From positions 1 to 55,341 of IMG/VR virus record IMGVR_UViG_3300033146_002149: a DNA stretch of 55,341 nt. One strand, given 5' to 3'. The translations under genes and the position numbers were made by a program. Below are positions 1-10,700 of the stretch, piece by piece. How positions within the stretch are numbered: position 1 is the first letter of the stretch; each line of letters opens with the position of its first letter. The notes under the pieces are model-generated. The model was not told where the DNA came from. It made no database searches and saw only the letters and a program-made list of their open reading frames with translations. Source of the stretch: a virus.

Positions 1-2250
1 AGAAAACACTGCAACATCAATATCCCATTTTGCTCCAAGCTTAGAAGTTACTGCTTTTCGTTCATCACTCGTCAATGTATCAGAGAAAGCGTATATCTCT
101 CCAATTTCACCGGAAAAATCTGCACCTGTTGCATCACTGGCTCCGATCAATAGATCTGCTGTCCCTGCTGGTATTGCAGCAACAGTATAACTTGAAGTCC
201 CCAACAGAAAACCATTTTTATATGCTTTTGCCCCTTCACCCGGCACCCATTCGATTTGCAGCACTTGCCATTCACCATAATTAGATGAGTAATTTATTAC
301 TGCTTCATTTCCTGCGGCAGATAGTTCGCTATAAATAGTAAGATTGCTCGTGTACATCCTCCATTCTCTTTGTGGGGTTGCATCATAATATTTCGACATA
401 ATAGCATCGTTGGTGTTAGCAGCTTTCACAACAGCAACAATCGTCATCCCACGACCTGCCGTATTATTATGTATATCGTTATCTCCGAAACTCAAAGGAG
501 TATTTGATGTGTCCCATAAAGCTGTTTTTAATCCATTCTGAGTAGTGTCATTATAAGCAACGCCTGTAACTGCTGATGGAACGCCATTCCATAAATTAAC
601 GCTGTCCACAACATTCGTAATGTGATCATTACTATCTACCGTAACTGAACTTTCATCACTAAAATCAACATGAAAACTTATATTAGCAATACTTTCTATA
701 GCAATATTGAAGCTTGTATTATGCGAGGCAATAATAATCCCTTCATTCCCTACTCTTTCAAAAATAATATAACCGCCAGGATAAATAGCTCTCTCCTGTG
801 TTGAGCCTCCCCAAATTGCTCCATTAGGATCAAGGATCAAATTATGAGTCGATCCTGTATTGACAAAAGTTTTGGTTGCTCCACTCGGTATCCCTGCAAA
901 ATATGTAGGATTTAATGTTGCTGTTATATCTGTTGTTGCAGAATTGGCACTTAATATCCCAAATTCCCAACTTTCAGTCTCATCGTAATCAGCAGTTATA
1001 TTAATTAATTTCTTAATTATATTCCCGCTCATTTGAAGATCACCTTCACTAGGACTATTGACATACGAGTATTCCCCATCGCCAATAATCCCATCTTCTG
1101 CCACAATATCGTCAAAATGAGAGTAAAGAATATCGCCAGCAGCAATATTCCCGATGTAATTTTTATCAAAGCCAGTGATAGAAATTCTATTACTGGTTGA
1201 GTGGATATGCCCGCCAGTGCCCGCAGCTAAATGGTAAGGCTGTCCATAAGAACCTGCTGCTCCACTTAGAGTTTTCATAGATATTTTGTTGCCCATTGAC
1301 TCAAATTCACCAACAGAATCCATATGGACAAAGTCCAAATGCCCTTCAAAACTCGCTGTTGGTGCATCAATAGTGCAATCAAAATCTCGAATTATGCTCA
1401 AGGCAGTTGATTCGTAATTAATAAAATGTACATGATCAGTTGCTGCAATTGCAGCAAATTGGATATCCCCGAAGCCTTGCAAAATATTAAACACAACAGA
1501 ACCAGCAGCGGAAATAAAACTGCTCACACCTCCTGAAGTGCCTGTAGCATCTAAATCAAATTTACAATTCATAAAAACATGAGATCCAGATTGCAAATCA
1601 ATGATTTTTTCAGTATATCCGTTAGATAAATTATAATCAAATACTGAGTCCAAGAAAGAAACCATCATACCTTGGCTACTCACTAACTTTGCTATATTCA
1701 CACCTGATACTGTGGATTTCAGCTTGAGATTCCGAATAAAAACCATAGTCATCATAGTTGACGGGACAGTCAAGACATTGCCCACGTTTGCTTCTATAAT
1801 GACACTTCCCATATTACCACGCCCTTCAAGATTTGTTGTGGCTCCAGCTTTAACTGTTATATTTTCTGTGTAAGTTCCTGGATAAATAATGATTGCATCA
1901 CCACTATTGGAAGCATTAATGGCTGCCTGAATGGTGTCATAATCACCGCCTGTTTTTGCAACTATAATTGTATTTGCCTTAGCATTCCCCGCTGCTGCTT
2001 CTGCCCATTTTACCCCACCTGCTTGTGTCGAATCAGCAGTCAAAACATAATCATCCGCTCCAACAGGTAATTTTCCCGGCGTATCTGCCGCAGTGGCAAT
2101 TAAAAGGTCTCCCTTGGCATCATATAACTCGTTTTTGTGCAATCCTTCAGTGGTGTGTTCTACCAGCATCAATCTGTTAAGTGTATCTGGTTTTGTCCCA
2201 TGACCGGCACCGACCATTTCTTCTGTATATTGTATCCTTTGATCAGCCAT
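1..2250 (-). CDS. Tail spike / tail fibre protein with beta-helix start and LamG-like end (partial)
   Basis: Open frame of 750 codons that runs off the left edge, so the C-terminus is missing. The ATG at 2250 directly follows the stop of the upstream gene. Residues about 40-75 (LYDAKGDLLIATAADTPGKL) are the head-proximal linker type common in phage fibres. Residues about 92-134 (GGDYDTIQAAI, then YPGTYTENI) match the start of pectate-lyase-type beta-helices. Residues about 520-750 look like a concanavalin/LamG jelly roll, ending in the typical DERKAVTSKLGAKWDI. The protein probably binds or degrades a host surface glycan at the tail tip. Its place at the end of the virion gene run fits this. 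Catalytic residues cannot be assigned from sequence alone. The domain calls are by eye. Confidence 0.85.
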   Translation of the reverse strand, partial: MADQRIQYTEEMVGAGHGTKPDTLNRLMLVEHTTEGLHKNELYDAKGDLLIATAADTPGKLPVGADDYVLTADSTQAGGVKWAEAAAGNAKANTIIVAKTGGDYDTIQAAINASNSGDAIIIYPGTYTENITVKAGATTNLEGRGNMGSVIIEANVGNVLTVPSTMMTMVFIRNLKLKSTVSGVNIAKLVSSQGMMVSFLDSVFDYNLSNGYTEKIIDLQSGSHVFMNCKFDLDATGTSGGVSSFISAAGSVVFNILQGFGDIQFAAIAATDHVHFINYESTALSIIRDFDCTIDAPTASFEGHLDFVHMDSVGEFESMGNKISMKTLSGAAGSYGQPYHLAAGTGGHIHSTSNRISITGFDKNYIGNIAAGDILYSHFDDIVAEDGIIGDGEYSYVNSPSEGDLQMSGNIIKKLINITADYDETESWEFGILSANSATTDITATLNPTYFAGIPSGATKTFVNTGSTHNLILDPNGAIWGGSTQERAIYPGGYIIFERVGNEGIIIASHNTSFNIAIESIANISFHVDFSDESSVTVDSNDHITNVVDSVNLWNGVPSAVTGVAYNDTTQNGLKTALWDTSNTPLSFGDNDIHNNTAGRGMTIVAVVKAANTNDAIMSKYYDATPQREWRMYTSNLTIYSELSAAGNEAVINYSSNYGEWQVLQIEWVPGEGAKAYKNGFLLGTSSYTVAAIPAGTADLLIGASDATGADFSGEIGEIYAFSDTLTSDERKAVTSKLGAKWDIDVAVFS

Positions 2251-2592
2251 TTATACTACCACCTTTGCATCTGCTTTAATAGTGATGCTAATTTGTGCCC
2301 ACACAATACCATTGATATTACTCGCATCGTATACAATCAACTCTGCTTTTTTATCAGTTAAAACAACTCCCATATCTATCATGCCAGCAGTTATCATGAC
2401 TTTAGCTGTACTTTTGTAGGTTGTCCAGTCAAACAGCCCTGCATAATCTGCACTACTATAATAAGTTCCATTAAACAAGATTTCTATTTTCGTGATAGCA
2501 TCCATTTCAAGCTCAGTTAAAAGCTCCCCGCCTTTGAGGAGCTGAATGAAAGACGGATTGTCACGATCTTTCCAAATCGTTATGCTTGCCAT
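2251..2592 (-). CDS. Small virion-region protein, 113 aa, unknown function
   Basis: Complete frame whose TAA stop touches the ATG of the tail-spike gene, so the two are probably translationally coupled. The protein is acidic to neutral with alternating short beta-like segments (ITKIEILFNGTYY, KVMITAGMIDMGVV, AELIVYDA) and a WKDRDNPSFIQLL start. No cysteines, membrane segment or signal peptide are visible. I do not recognise the family. Its place between a duplicated-domain tail protein and the spike suggests a small tail component such as a spike adaptor or chaperone, but that is inference from position only. Confidence 0.7.
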   Translation of the reverse strand: MASITIWKDRDNPSFIQLLKGGELLTELEMDAITKIEILFNGTYYSSADYAGLFDWTTYKSTAKVMITAGMIDMGVVLTDKKAELIVYDASNINGIVWAQISITIKADAKVVV

Positions 2593-2607
2593 TCCTTATC
2601 CTCCATA

Positions 2608-3432
2608 TTAATCTAATGCTGCATCATAGGCACCAATAGCAATTTCTATTGTATCCCCATCCCCTGGCTCTTGATCAACTACATTTGCATTGTCATAAGC
2701 AAGGATATTGCCTGCTGTCAGATGATCCATAGTCACGAGAGCTACAACTATCCCCCAAGATCCAGATGGAGTGTCAAAAGTAATCGCTGTGTTGTTTGCA
2801 ATTGTAGCAGAATCCGCAACGTCAAAACTTGTCGCAGGCACAGGTTCCCGTGCATAACCATTTCCTGAAGACTCGGTAAAGTCCCCAGTAACAGCATCCT
2901 GATCATCAAGTATTGTCGTACTCATGGCAATGTGGAGAGATGTCGATGGTGTGGGGTAAGCAGTTGCTTTAAACATCAATTCAAGCAATTTATGAACAAG
3001 GTAATCTGAAAAACCAGCCCCTGAAGCAGTAGCAACAATCTCAACTTCAACTTCAGATATAGGAACTTTTGGAGTGTTCCCGGTCACTGGGGCAAAAGAA
3101 CTTATAAAACTTCCAAACGCCAACATGTTTCCTGATCCATGTGTTGCAGAATCACATATGCTGTAATGTGTAATCGTTCCCCACACTCCAGATGCCTGAT
3201 CAAAATCAACCTGTGCAGATTGAATTATTTTTCGGGATGCTGCTGTACCGAACGTAATGGCCTTCCTGGCATAACCGTTTGCGTCTGCTACTTCAGACAT
3301 GCTTGCACCTGTTCCGGCAATTGTTGGATCTCCAGTACAAAGACAAAGATAAATAGTGCTTCCAGTTCCGTAAGCTGATTTAAAAATGTGGTCAAGAAGT
3401 TCGTTTTTTGCGAATGTTGATAATTTACCCAT
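2608..3432 (-). CDS. Tail/virion protein made of two copies of one beta-rich domain
   Basis: 274 residues. Residues 1-137 and about 141-274 share the same layout: a helical start (LLDHIFKSAY versus LLELMFKATAY), a short strand ending in a T-rich loop, the shared NGYAR, a WG centre (GVWGTITHYSI versus GSWGIVVALVT), then GNMLAFG versus GNILAYD and an acidic end. Single-copy forms of this roughly 130-residue module are common among phage tail-fibre-associated proteins. Here it is tandemly duplicated and the copies have diverged strongly. It lies just upstream of the spike cluster and is probably co-transcribed with it. The exact virion location is unknown. Confidence 0.7.
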   Translation of the reverse strand: MGKLSTFAKNELLDHIFKSAYGTGSTIYLCLCTGDPTIAGTGASMSEVADANGYARKAITFGTAASRKIIQSAQVDFDQASGVWGTITHYSICDSATHGSGNMLAFGSFISSFAPVTGNTPKVPISEVEVEIVATASGAGFSDYLVHKLLELMFKATAYPTPSTSLHIAMSTTILDDQDAVTGDFTESSGNGYAREPVPATSFDVADSATIANNTAITFDTPSGSWGIVVALVTMDHLTAGNILAYDNANVVDQEPGDGDTIEIAIGAYDAALD

Positions 3433-3449
3433 GGTGTTTAGTTCCTATT

Positions 3450-4742
3450 TTATATGGTGCATGAAGGTATTAAGATGCTATATGCCTGGTTGCTTGTAAT
3501 TAAAGTTGAGGCTGAAGCACTTGTTGTTATTGAATAATCATTAGCAGTAACATAACAGGTAGGACAAACTACAATCCCAAGCGAACTAAGTAGTAATAAA
3601 ACATCTATTGTATTTGTCTCATTAGTGAGATTGTTCAATAATACCCGTAAAACAAGTTGATTAATATTTGATGTAATTATATCGTTACTGTTGTCAATTC
3701 TAAAAGCTCTAGTACTTTGCCTATCAATATCTGATGTAAGAGTGCTGTTGTCAATGCTTGCCAGAAATGATAATAAGGCAAAATTCGTTGAAGTTGCAGT
3801 TGCCGTATTGGTGGTATTATCAATATTAATAAATAATAATCTATTAATTAACTTATTAATATCAGGAGTATTGGATTCATTGGAATGATTTAAAAGAAAT
3901 GAGATTATCCCAGCGATATCAATAGAAATAGTTGCTGTATTTGTATCGTTTGATAGGTTAATTAAAATCGCTCTAGCAAATATTGCAGAAATCTCAGATG
4001 CTTCTGTACTGTTTGAAATATTGATCAAAAATGCTTTAACAAGATCATAACTTATGGTAGTAATGTTTGTATTGTCAGTAAGATTGATTTGCAAAGCTCG
4101 TGCAATCAGACTTGCTAAATCAGATGTACTTGTTAAATTAGTTGAATTGTTAAAAAATGCTCTAGTAAGCAACTTGCCAATATCTGTTGTTTCTGTTGTG
4201 TTTACATGATTGAGGGCAAGAGATATAATACCTAGAATGATAGGGTTTATTTCTGATGCTTCTGTTGTATTTTCAATGTCAACAAATAAATCTCTAATTA
4301 TTATTGAAGTTATGTCTGAAGTATCTGTATTACTTGCAAGATTAAATAAAAATGATCTAATAAACACATGATCAATAGTAGTTGTGTATGTATCATTAAT
4401 TATATTGCTAGATAATACTCTTGCAATTTTTCCATATAGGCTAGTTGTACTGGTTGTGTTAGCTATATCAACAAACACCCCCCTGGAGATTAAAATATCA
4501 ATAGCTAAGGCATCTGTATTATTTGCAATATTTACCGTTAATGCTTTTTTAATCAATTTGTCTATATTGGAAGCATCTGTAACATTATTCAGATTCACCA
4601 ACAAAGATCGATCTATAAACATATCTATATCAGCAGTATCTGTACCATTCACAGGAGCAACAATAAACGATCGGATACATAATCCAGCATAACAACTGCC
4701 GTCTGCTAATTCACTACCGTCTGCTATTACTGGACAAGGCAT
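3450..4742 (-). CDS. Virion-region protein made of about 17 tandem 21-residue repeats
   Basis: 430 residues with an AGGTGG Shine-Dalgarno before the ATG at 4742. After a short cysteine-containing start (MPCPVIADGSELADGSCYAG), residues about 25-375 are tandem units of 21 residues, some phased 24+20. A unit reads roughly [AS]-[FL]-L-[IV]-N-[IL]-x-N-x-T-x-[TA]-S-[DE]-I-x-x-[LI]-I-x-R, for example AFLINISNSTEASEISAIFAR. The end (about 375-430, with CPTCYVT and an S/T-rich tail) is not repeated. The regular hydrophobic spacing suggests a solenoid or fibre. I do not recognise the family. Its position between the giant polyvalent protein and the fibre genes suggests a tail appendage or an ejected protein. 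Confidence 0.75.
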   Translation of the reverse strand: MPCPVIADGSELADGSCYAGLCIRSFIVAPVNGTDTADIDMFIDRSLLVNLNNVTDASNIDKLIKKALTVNIANNTDALAIDILISRGVFVDIANTTSTTSLYGKIARVLSSNIINDTYTTTIDHVFIRSFLFNLASNTDTSDITSIIIRDLFVDIENTTEASEINPIILGIISLALNHVNTTETTDIGKLLTRAFFNNSTNLTSTSDLASLIARALQINLTDNTNITTISYDLVKAFLINISNSTEASEISAIFARAILINLSNDTNTATISIDIAGIISFLLNHSNESNTPDINKLINRLLFINIDNTTNTATATSTNFALLSFLASIDNSTLTSDIDRQSTRAFRIDNSNDIITSNINQLVLRVLLNNLTNETNTIDVLLLLSSLGIVVCPTCYVTANDYSITTSASASTLITSNQAYSILIPSCTI

Positions 4743-4750
4743 TATCCCAC

Positions 4751-7700
4751 CTATTTTATTACATTGAATTGCTTATAAAGATCTTCACGCTGGGCATTTA
4801 ATTTACCAAGTTCAGTCAAGACTGCCGTGGATTGCTGTGGCAACTCTTTAAGTTTGTTTTCTTTCGATTTATTTTTACGTAAGGCACTTTGATAGGCTTC
4901 ATAAGTTTTCATCCCTTTAAAAGCTTCTTTATTCATATTAAGGAAGAGCCGCTTATTAGTTGCTTCCTCAAAAGACTTTTTGAACTTCTTTACTTCTTTC
5001 CCTGCCTTGTTAAAATCTTGCTCAGGAATACTCTTCTTAAACTCAACTCCTTTGCCCATATGCCAGTAATAAAGTTTACCAATTCCAGGAATAGAATCTA
5101 CAGACCGGATGCCTTTTGAAACATCTCCAGTAACATCTTTCGATAGGGCATCTACAAACTTTGTCGGAGGTAAAATTTGGCCTATGATTGCCGATCCTAG
5201 ACCTTCCTGATTTATCTCTGCTTTCATATATCTGGAGGCTCCACCAAGGGTAAGAAGGTTTTCAATTACGTGATCTTCAAACCTCATTTCCTTGCCTAAC
5301 ATTAAGTCTTTTATTTCATCCGCCCCAGCATTAGCAAGTGTTAATAAGGTAGTTATGGCAACCATATTACTTATGCCTGTTATTATCTTATCTTGCTCAC
5401 CACTTTTAATGTTGTTAAACACCTCTCGGCGAAAAACATCAAGCTGTTTTATTGTGTAAGTCTTTAGCATATAAAAAATTCTGCCATTGCCTGCATTAAG
5501 ATATTTTTCAGGCATTTCAGAAAGTGCTACTGGCTGAAAGTCCAACAATCTATGGTAGACCAAAAGTTTTACGTTGTCCGTAATTGGGTTTCCAAGTAAA
5601 TCTTGTATGACTTGATTAGATTCTTTCCCAAAAATCGGTCTGATATCCTTAAGTAGTTGCTGCCTACCAGCCTCTGTACTTGCCCTATTTTTATAGTTAT
5701 CTAAAGAATTGTTTATCAACACCTCTTTACCGATGGAGTCCATCTTCTCAAGACCAACTGCCCAGAACACTTTAGATACCGCTTTGCTTAACGAATCATT
5801 TCCTGCAAACTCTTGTGCAATTCTATCCAGGCCTAAGTTTTCTTTAGTAATATTTGACCTTTTCAATACCGCAGCATTGAAGTTTTTTAAGGTGTTGCTA
5901 AATCCCCTGGGTGTCCAAACCTTTCCAACATACATTGCCCAGGCAAGATCACCAATCTGAGTAGCGGCCGACGTAAAGCTGCCCATGGTATCTATGTAGG
6001 AAGCATTCTTAATTGTATTTGTAATACCTGTTGTGCCGTGCTCGTGGAATCTGGCGTCCAGAATATCATTTACTAGCTTCTCATCTTTTTTCCCTAACTC
6101 ACCGGAGATCATCAAATCTGAAATATACGTCCCAATGTTGTCAGTATAATCTCGTTTGTTCTTATACTCTTCGATCTTCACCGAATTGAGTTTTATATTA
6201 TCTTGGAGGGATTTAATCTTTTTGCTATAAGCATCTTTATTTGTTGTATCTGCTTCGGCAGTATCCAGTGCTTTGAGTTGTTCGTACTTAATTAGGTTTG
6301 TTTGATCTCGTTTAACTGCTGACTTTGCTTTACTTATCGCTGCTGGAACCTTACCAAAGAAGCGTCTTGCCTCAATTTTTTTAGTCATACTATATATGTA
6401 TGTCATCAATGCAGCGTCAGAATCTTCATAGAATTTTGCATACTTTGATTCAATCTCTTTAAATACTCTGCCTTGAATATTGCCCGGCCCAGATATTCCA
6501 GTAGGATGACCTAAGATTATGTTGCTAATAATATCAGCACGGACTTCAGGATAGGTACGATTAAACTCTTGGACACTTATATCAAGTTTAGCTGCTTCAG
6601 CTTTTATGGCATTACTATATATTGGTTGCTGTGAAATCTCTTGGGTTTCCTGAAGAAAGCCTTCCATATCTTTGATTACACGAGGCCAATATTCATCAAT
6701 ATAGCCTACATTGTAGCCAACATCTTCAGCATCTTGCCTGAGCTTATTAAGCTGTGTTCTTACGTTATTATAGTCTTCAGTCAATCCATACTTCTGAGTC
6801 AACTGATCAATTTTACCTGGATCACTTTGTTTTCTCGCCCAATCCCATTCGACTTTATCCTTGGCGGACATTTGTTTCTTTGCTTTAAGCATAAGCGGAT
6901 GAGCTGCTTCTAAGACGGATGCTACAGATTGGCCAGTCCGGAAATCGAGGTTTCGATATTCAGCAGCAAGCTTTGGACTTATGTTTTGTAATCGAGTATG
7001 GGTAGAACCCAACAGTTTGTCCCCAAGCAGCTTTATGTCAGTGGCCTTCATTCGGAAGATTTGCTGGATGTCTTTAAGTAAATTGTTTTTTTGGGTAAAA
7101 ACTTTGTCATATGTTTCTTGAGGGACTATTTGCTCCCTGGTTTCAAACATCGGCATGCCTTCACGCATTGCCTTGCTGCGCATCCGATCAGTGATCTCCA
7201 TACTTGGCAACTTCATTCCATCAACTTGAATAAAATCCAACTTAGCACTTCCCCACTGACCTTTACCAAATTCTTTCTGAAGCATCCTTGGAAGCATCTT
7301 ATTATAAAACTCTACCATGCCTTCCTTTCTGGGAAGATATTCACCAGTAGGATTTTCTTGCATGCGTTGCCATAACTTATCTGCTGTTTTATCTAAATAC
7401 TCTTCCCAAGTCTTCTTGGAATATTCACCTTCTTTATGTTTCAACACATCTTTAATATGATCATAGACATCATCACGAGAACTAATAAAATCAACTAAAT
7501 CAAATGTTTTACCTTCTAACTGTGCCGCCATCCCCATAAAGGCATCACCAGCAACTTGTGCAAAACCACTTAATTCTAAATCACCATCAAGATTTGTTTT
7601 CCAATTAAATGCTTCACTTCCCCAGCGTTTGACTTGTATATCCGCACCTGACCAAGCTATTTTGTTAAAACCATTCTCTGCAGCATACCTTACCATTCGC

Positions 7701-10700
7701 TTCATACCCAACATTACAGCATTTTCAGAGAATGGATTTCGCTCAATCCCTTGATCACCATCAGATATTAAAGATAAATCATTTCTAGCTTGTTCTTGTG
7801 TTATTTCGCCAAGAGTAAGAAGCTGATTAATTTTATTTTTTAACATCATATCTGATCGTACTGTAGGCATCCCATTAGGATTTCTTTTTACTGGGATATT
7901 ATAAAAAGAATATAAGTCTTTACTTTCACCTTTCTTTCTTAATTCCTGATCCCAATCACTTTGAACTTCTTCAGCATGAAGTATCTTGGAACCATTTTCA
8001 GCAAATCGGGTTAATATTCTAAAATGAACTACTGGATTAGAAGTGTCACCCCAATGAGCATTGGAAGTATACTTTGTTTTTCCAGGTAGAGTTATAATAA
8101 GTTCTTTGTAATCTTGACCACCGGCTTCTTTGTAAGCATAAAATTTAGTGCCTGTTTCCTCAGAAAAGAAATCACTCCGAATTGTTAAAGCATCTATCTC
8201 ATCCTCAACTTCTAATTGCCTTTGCTGCATTAAAGGAGAAAGATTTTCTTCTTGATCAAGATAGGCTTGTTCCGAATAAAGAGCTTCTAATTCTTGTTCA
8301 ATATAAGAAAAGTCATCTAACACAACCTCTTCAAGCTTCACCTGATGTTCATTAAACCAAGTTGTTATTTCATCCTTAGTTAATTTCTTCTGTGGATTTT
8401 CTAACAACATTGCAGACAACCCAGTCCAATCAAGTTCATCCTTTTTAATTCCTGGAGCTTTTTTAATATTATTTAACCACGCTCCAGCTTTAGCAGACTT
8501 CATATTGCTAGCATCAATGGTCTTGGCAATAGTGGAATACCATTTTTCAGCAGTAACTTCTGTTTGAGGCTTAATCGTTTGAACTGACTTACCGTTTACT
8601 TGCCTTTCGTATATTTTGCCACTTTCAACTTCACTAATCAAGCCTGATATGGATTGCCTACCAAGCCCAAGCATTTTATTGAAAAATTCCATTATCTTCT
8701 GGATAATTTTCTCAAAAGTTGTGCCTGCATAAGCATCTTTGTTAACCATTATCTGAGCGAACATATTAGCTCGATTTTCTTCCATGGCTTTTATAGGATC
8801 AGTATGAGTACTTAAAGCAAAATCTAACTGGCCTGCCTTATTAAGTTTATTAAACTCCTTATTCAACGCGGCATTATCAGCTTTAGTAATCATTCCAAGA
8901 TTGTCAAGAACATGCTTGTTTTCATGCCACAGAGTTCTATTATCAGCAAAATTCTCGTCGAGTAAAATATCGCTGCCTAGCGTAACACCGAGGATCTTAC
9001 CATTTTTTGACATTTGCCCAGTGGAGATTGCATACTGAATAAAGCCTTCCCCTGCGTCTTGGATACTCTGGAACGTGATGCCTTTACCATTTTTGAGTTT
9101 TACAGATATCAGGCCATCCTCATTTTGAAAGACTTCCTGATCTTTGTACATGTTCTTAATATCAAGGAGGCTTATTCCTTTTGAAGGTGTCTTGTCATTT
9201 CGGATTTCTGCCTGCATTATATGCAGTTTTTCTTGATTACGTTCCAACAATGCTACTTGATCAAGAACTTTTTGATCCCATAAAACGTAATTCAAATTAC
9301 CTTTACCCTCACTACGACTCATTCCATCTAAATACTTATTGCCTGGAATACCTAATGAAGCTAAATATTCTGAAGCAGCTTGCTTACTTCCAAGAACATA
9401 TCTTAATTCTTTGTAAAGTGCCCTGCCAGTAATACTTTCTTCCTTAATATGTTTAAGTTCTATCGGAGCAACTTTATCTTTATGCAGAAGTAAAAAATCA
9501 GTTACTTGCTTTAAAATATTTTTTACATTAGAATTTTGTTGCTTTAACGATTTGTCCCAATCCAAAAGTTTTGGTATAACAGAATCTGGAATGTCGAGCT
9601 TATATAATGAGCCTGATTGAGAAGGATATTTATTAAGTTTGTCAGTTAATTGTTTATGTAAAGATTCTTTACCTTTTAAAGAATTTCCAGAGATATCAGA
9701 AATATCTGCTAGTTGATTAACCAAATAATCAAAAGAAGAATCTAAATAAGATGCTCCTACTTCCTTACTGTCAGCACTATACCATCCAGCACCATAAGCC
9801 CAAGCACCTTCACCAACAACCTCTTTATTCATGATCATATCAAGGCGAGGCCGTCCATTTGGAAACCCAGGCTCTGGTTGCCATTGATGAGGAGTACCAT
9901 GATAAACTATTTGAAACTGCGGCGTAAAAGATTCAATTGCATTTTTATTAAAAACTCTAATAACATTAGCACCATCTTCAACTTGCCAATTAGCTTCAAA
10001 ACCTAAATCTTTCAAAGCCCAGAAAACTTGTGGATCTTCATAAAAGTTAAAGCTGCCTTCTTGCGCATTACTAACTTGCCCATCTTTACCGTTCAACTTA
10101 TTTATGTGAGCAGTCTTTTCAGCAATCTTATCTAATGCTTCAGCATGTTCAGGTTTTCTTGCATCGAATATTTTTTCTGGTGGAATGCTTAAAGTTGCTT
10201 CATGGACTGTACCAAACTTACTTGCTACAGTAGGATCTTCAGTTAGAAAATAACCTCGGTGACCATCAGGAAGATCCTTTCCTGACGTAAGCCCTTCTCT
10301 GCTTGATCCATGATAAAGTTTCCCAATAGCTTTTGTAGGAGCTAAATTACTAGCCTGCATTGAATCAATTAACTGCTTTTTAAGACGAGCAAGAAGTCTT
10401 TTTTGTGGTGCAGGTAATTTTTCTTTTGCTTCAAGGCTTTCAATTTCCCATTGAAGTTTCTTCTGGGCTGATGTTAGTTCTTCAGTAATTTGAAAAGAAA
10501 CTGGATCAATATTAGGTAATTCTTTTATTGCCTGCTGTTGACGATCAGTAATTTGCCCAAAAGCATAAATATCTGATGGATATGAATAACGCATCTCAGG
10601 ATCAATTTTTTTACTTGCTTCTGGCCCAACATCATGAACATTTCTAGCCAGAAGAACTGATCCAGGAGCTAATAATTTTGCTTGCTTATCAAATTTAACC

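Noticed and set aside
9181-9432. Opposite-strand frames inside the giant polyvalent gene
   Set aside because: No SD, atypical composition, and nested in a long coding frame; shadows of the real gene.
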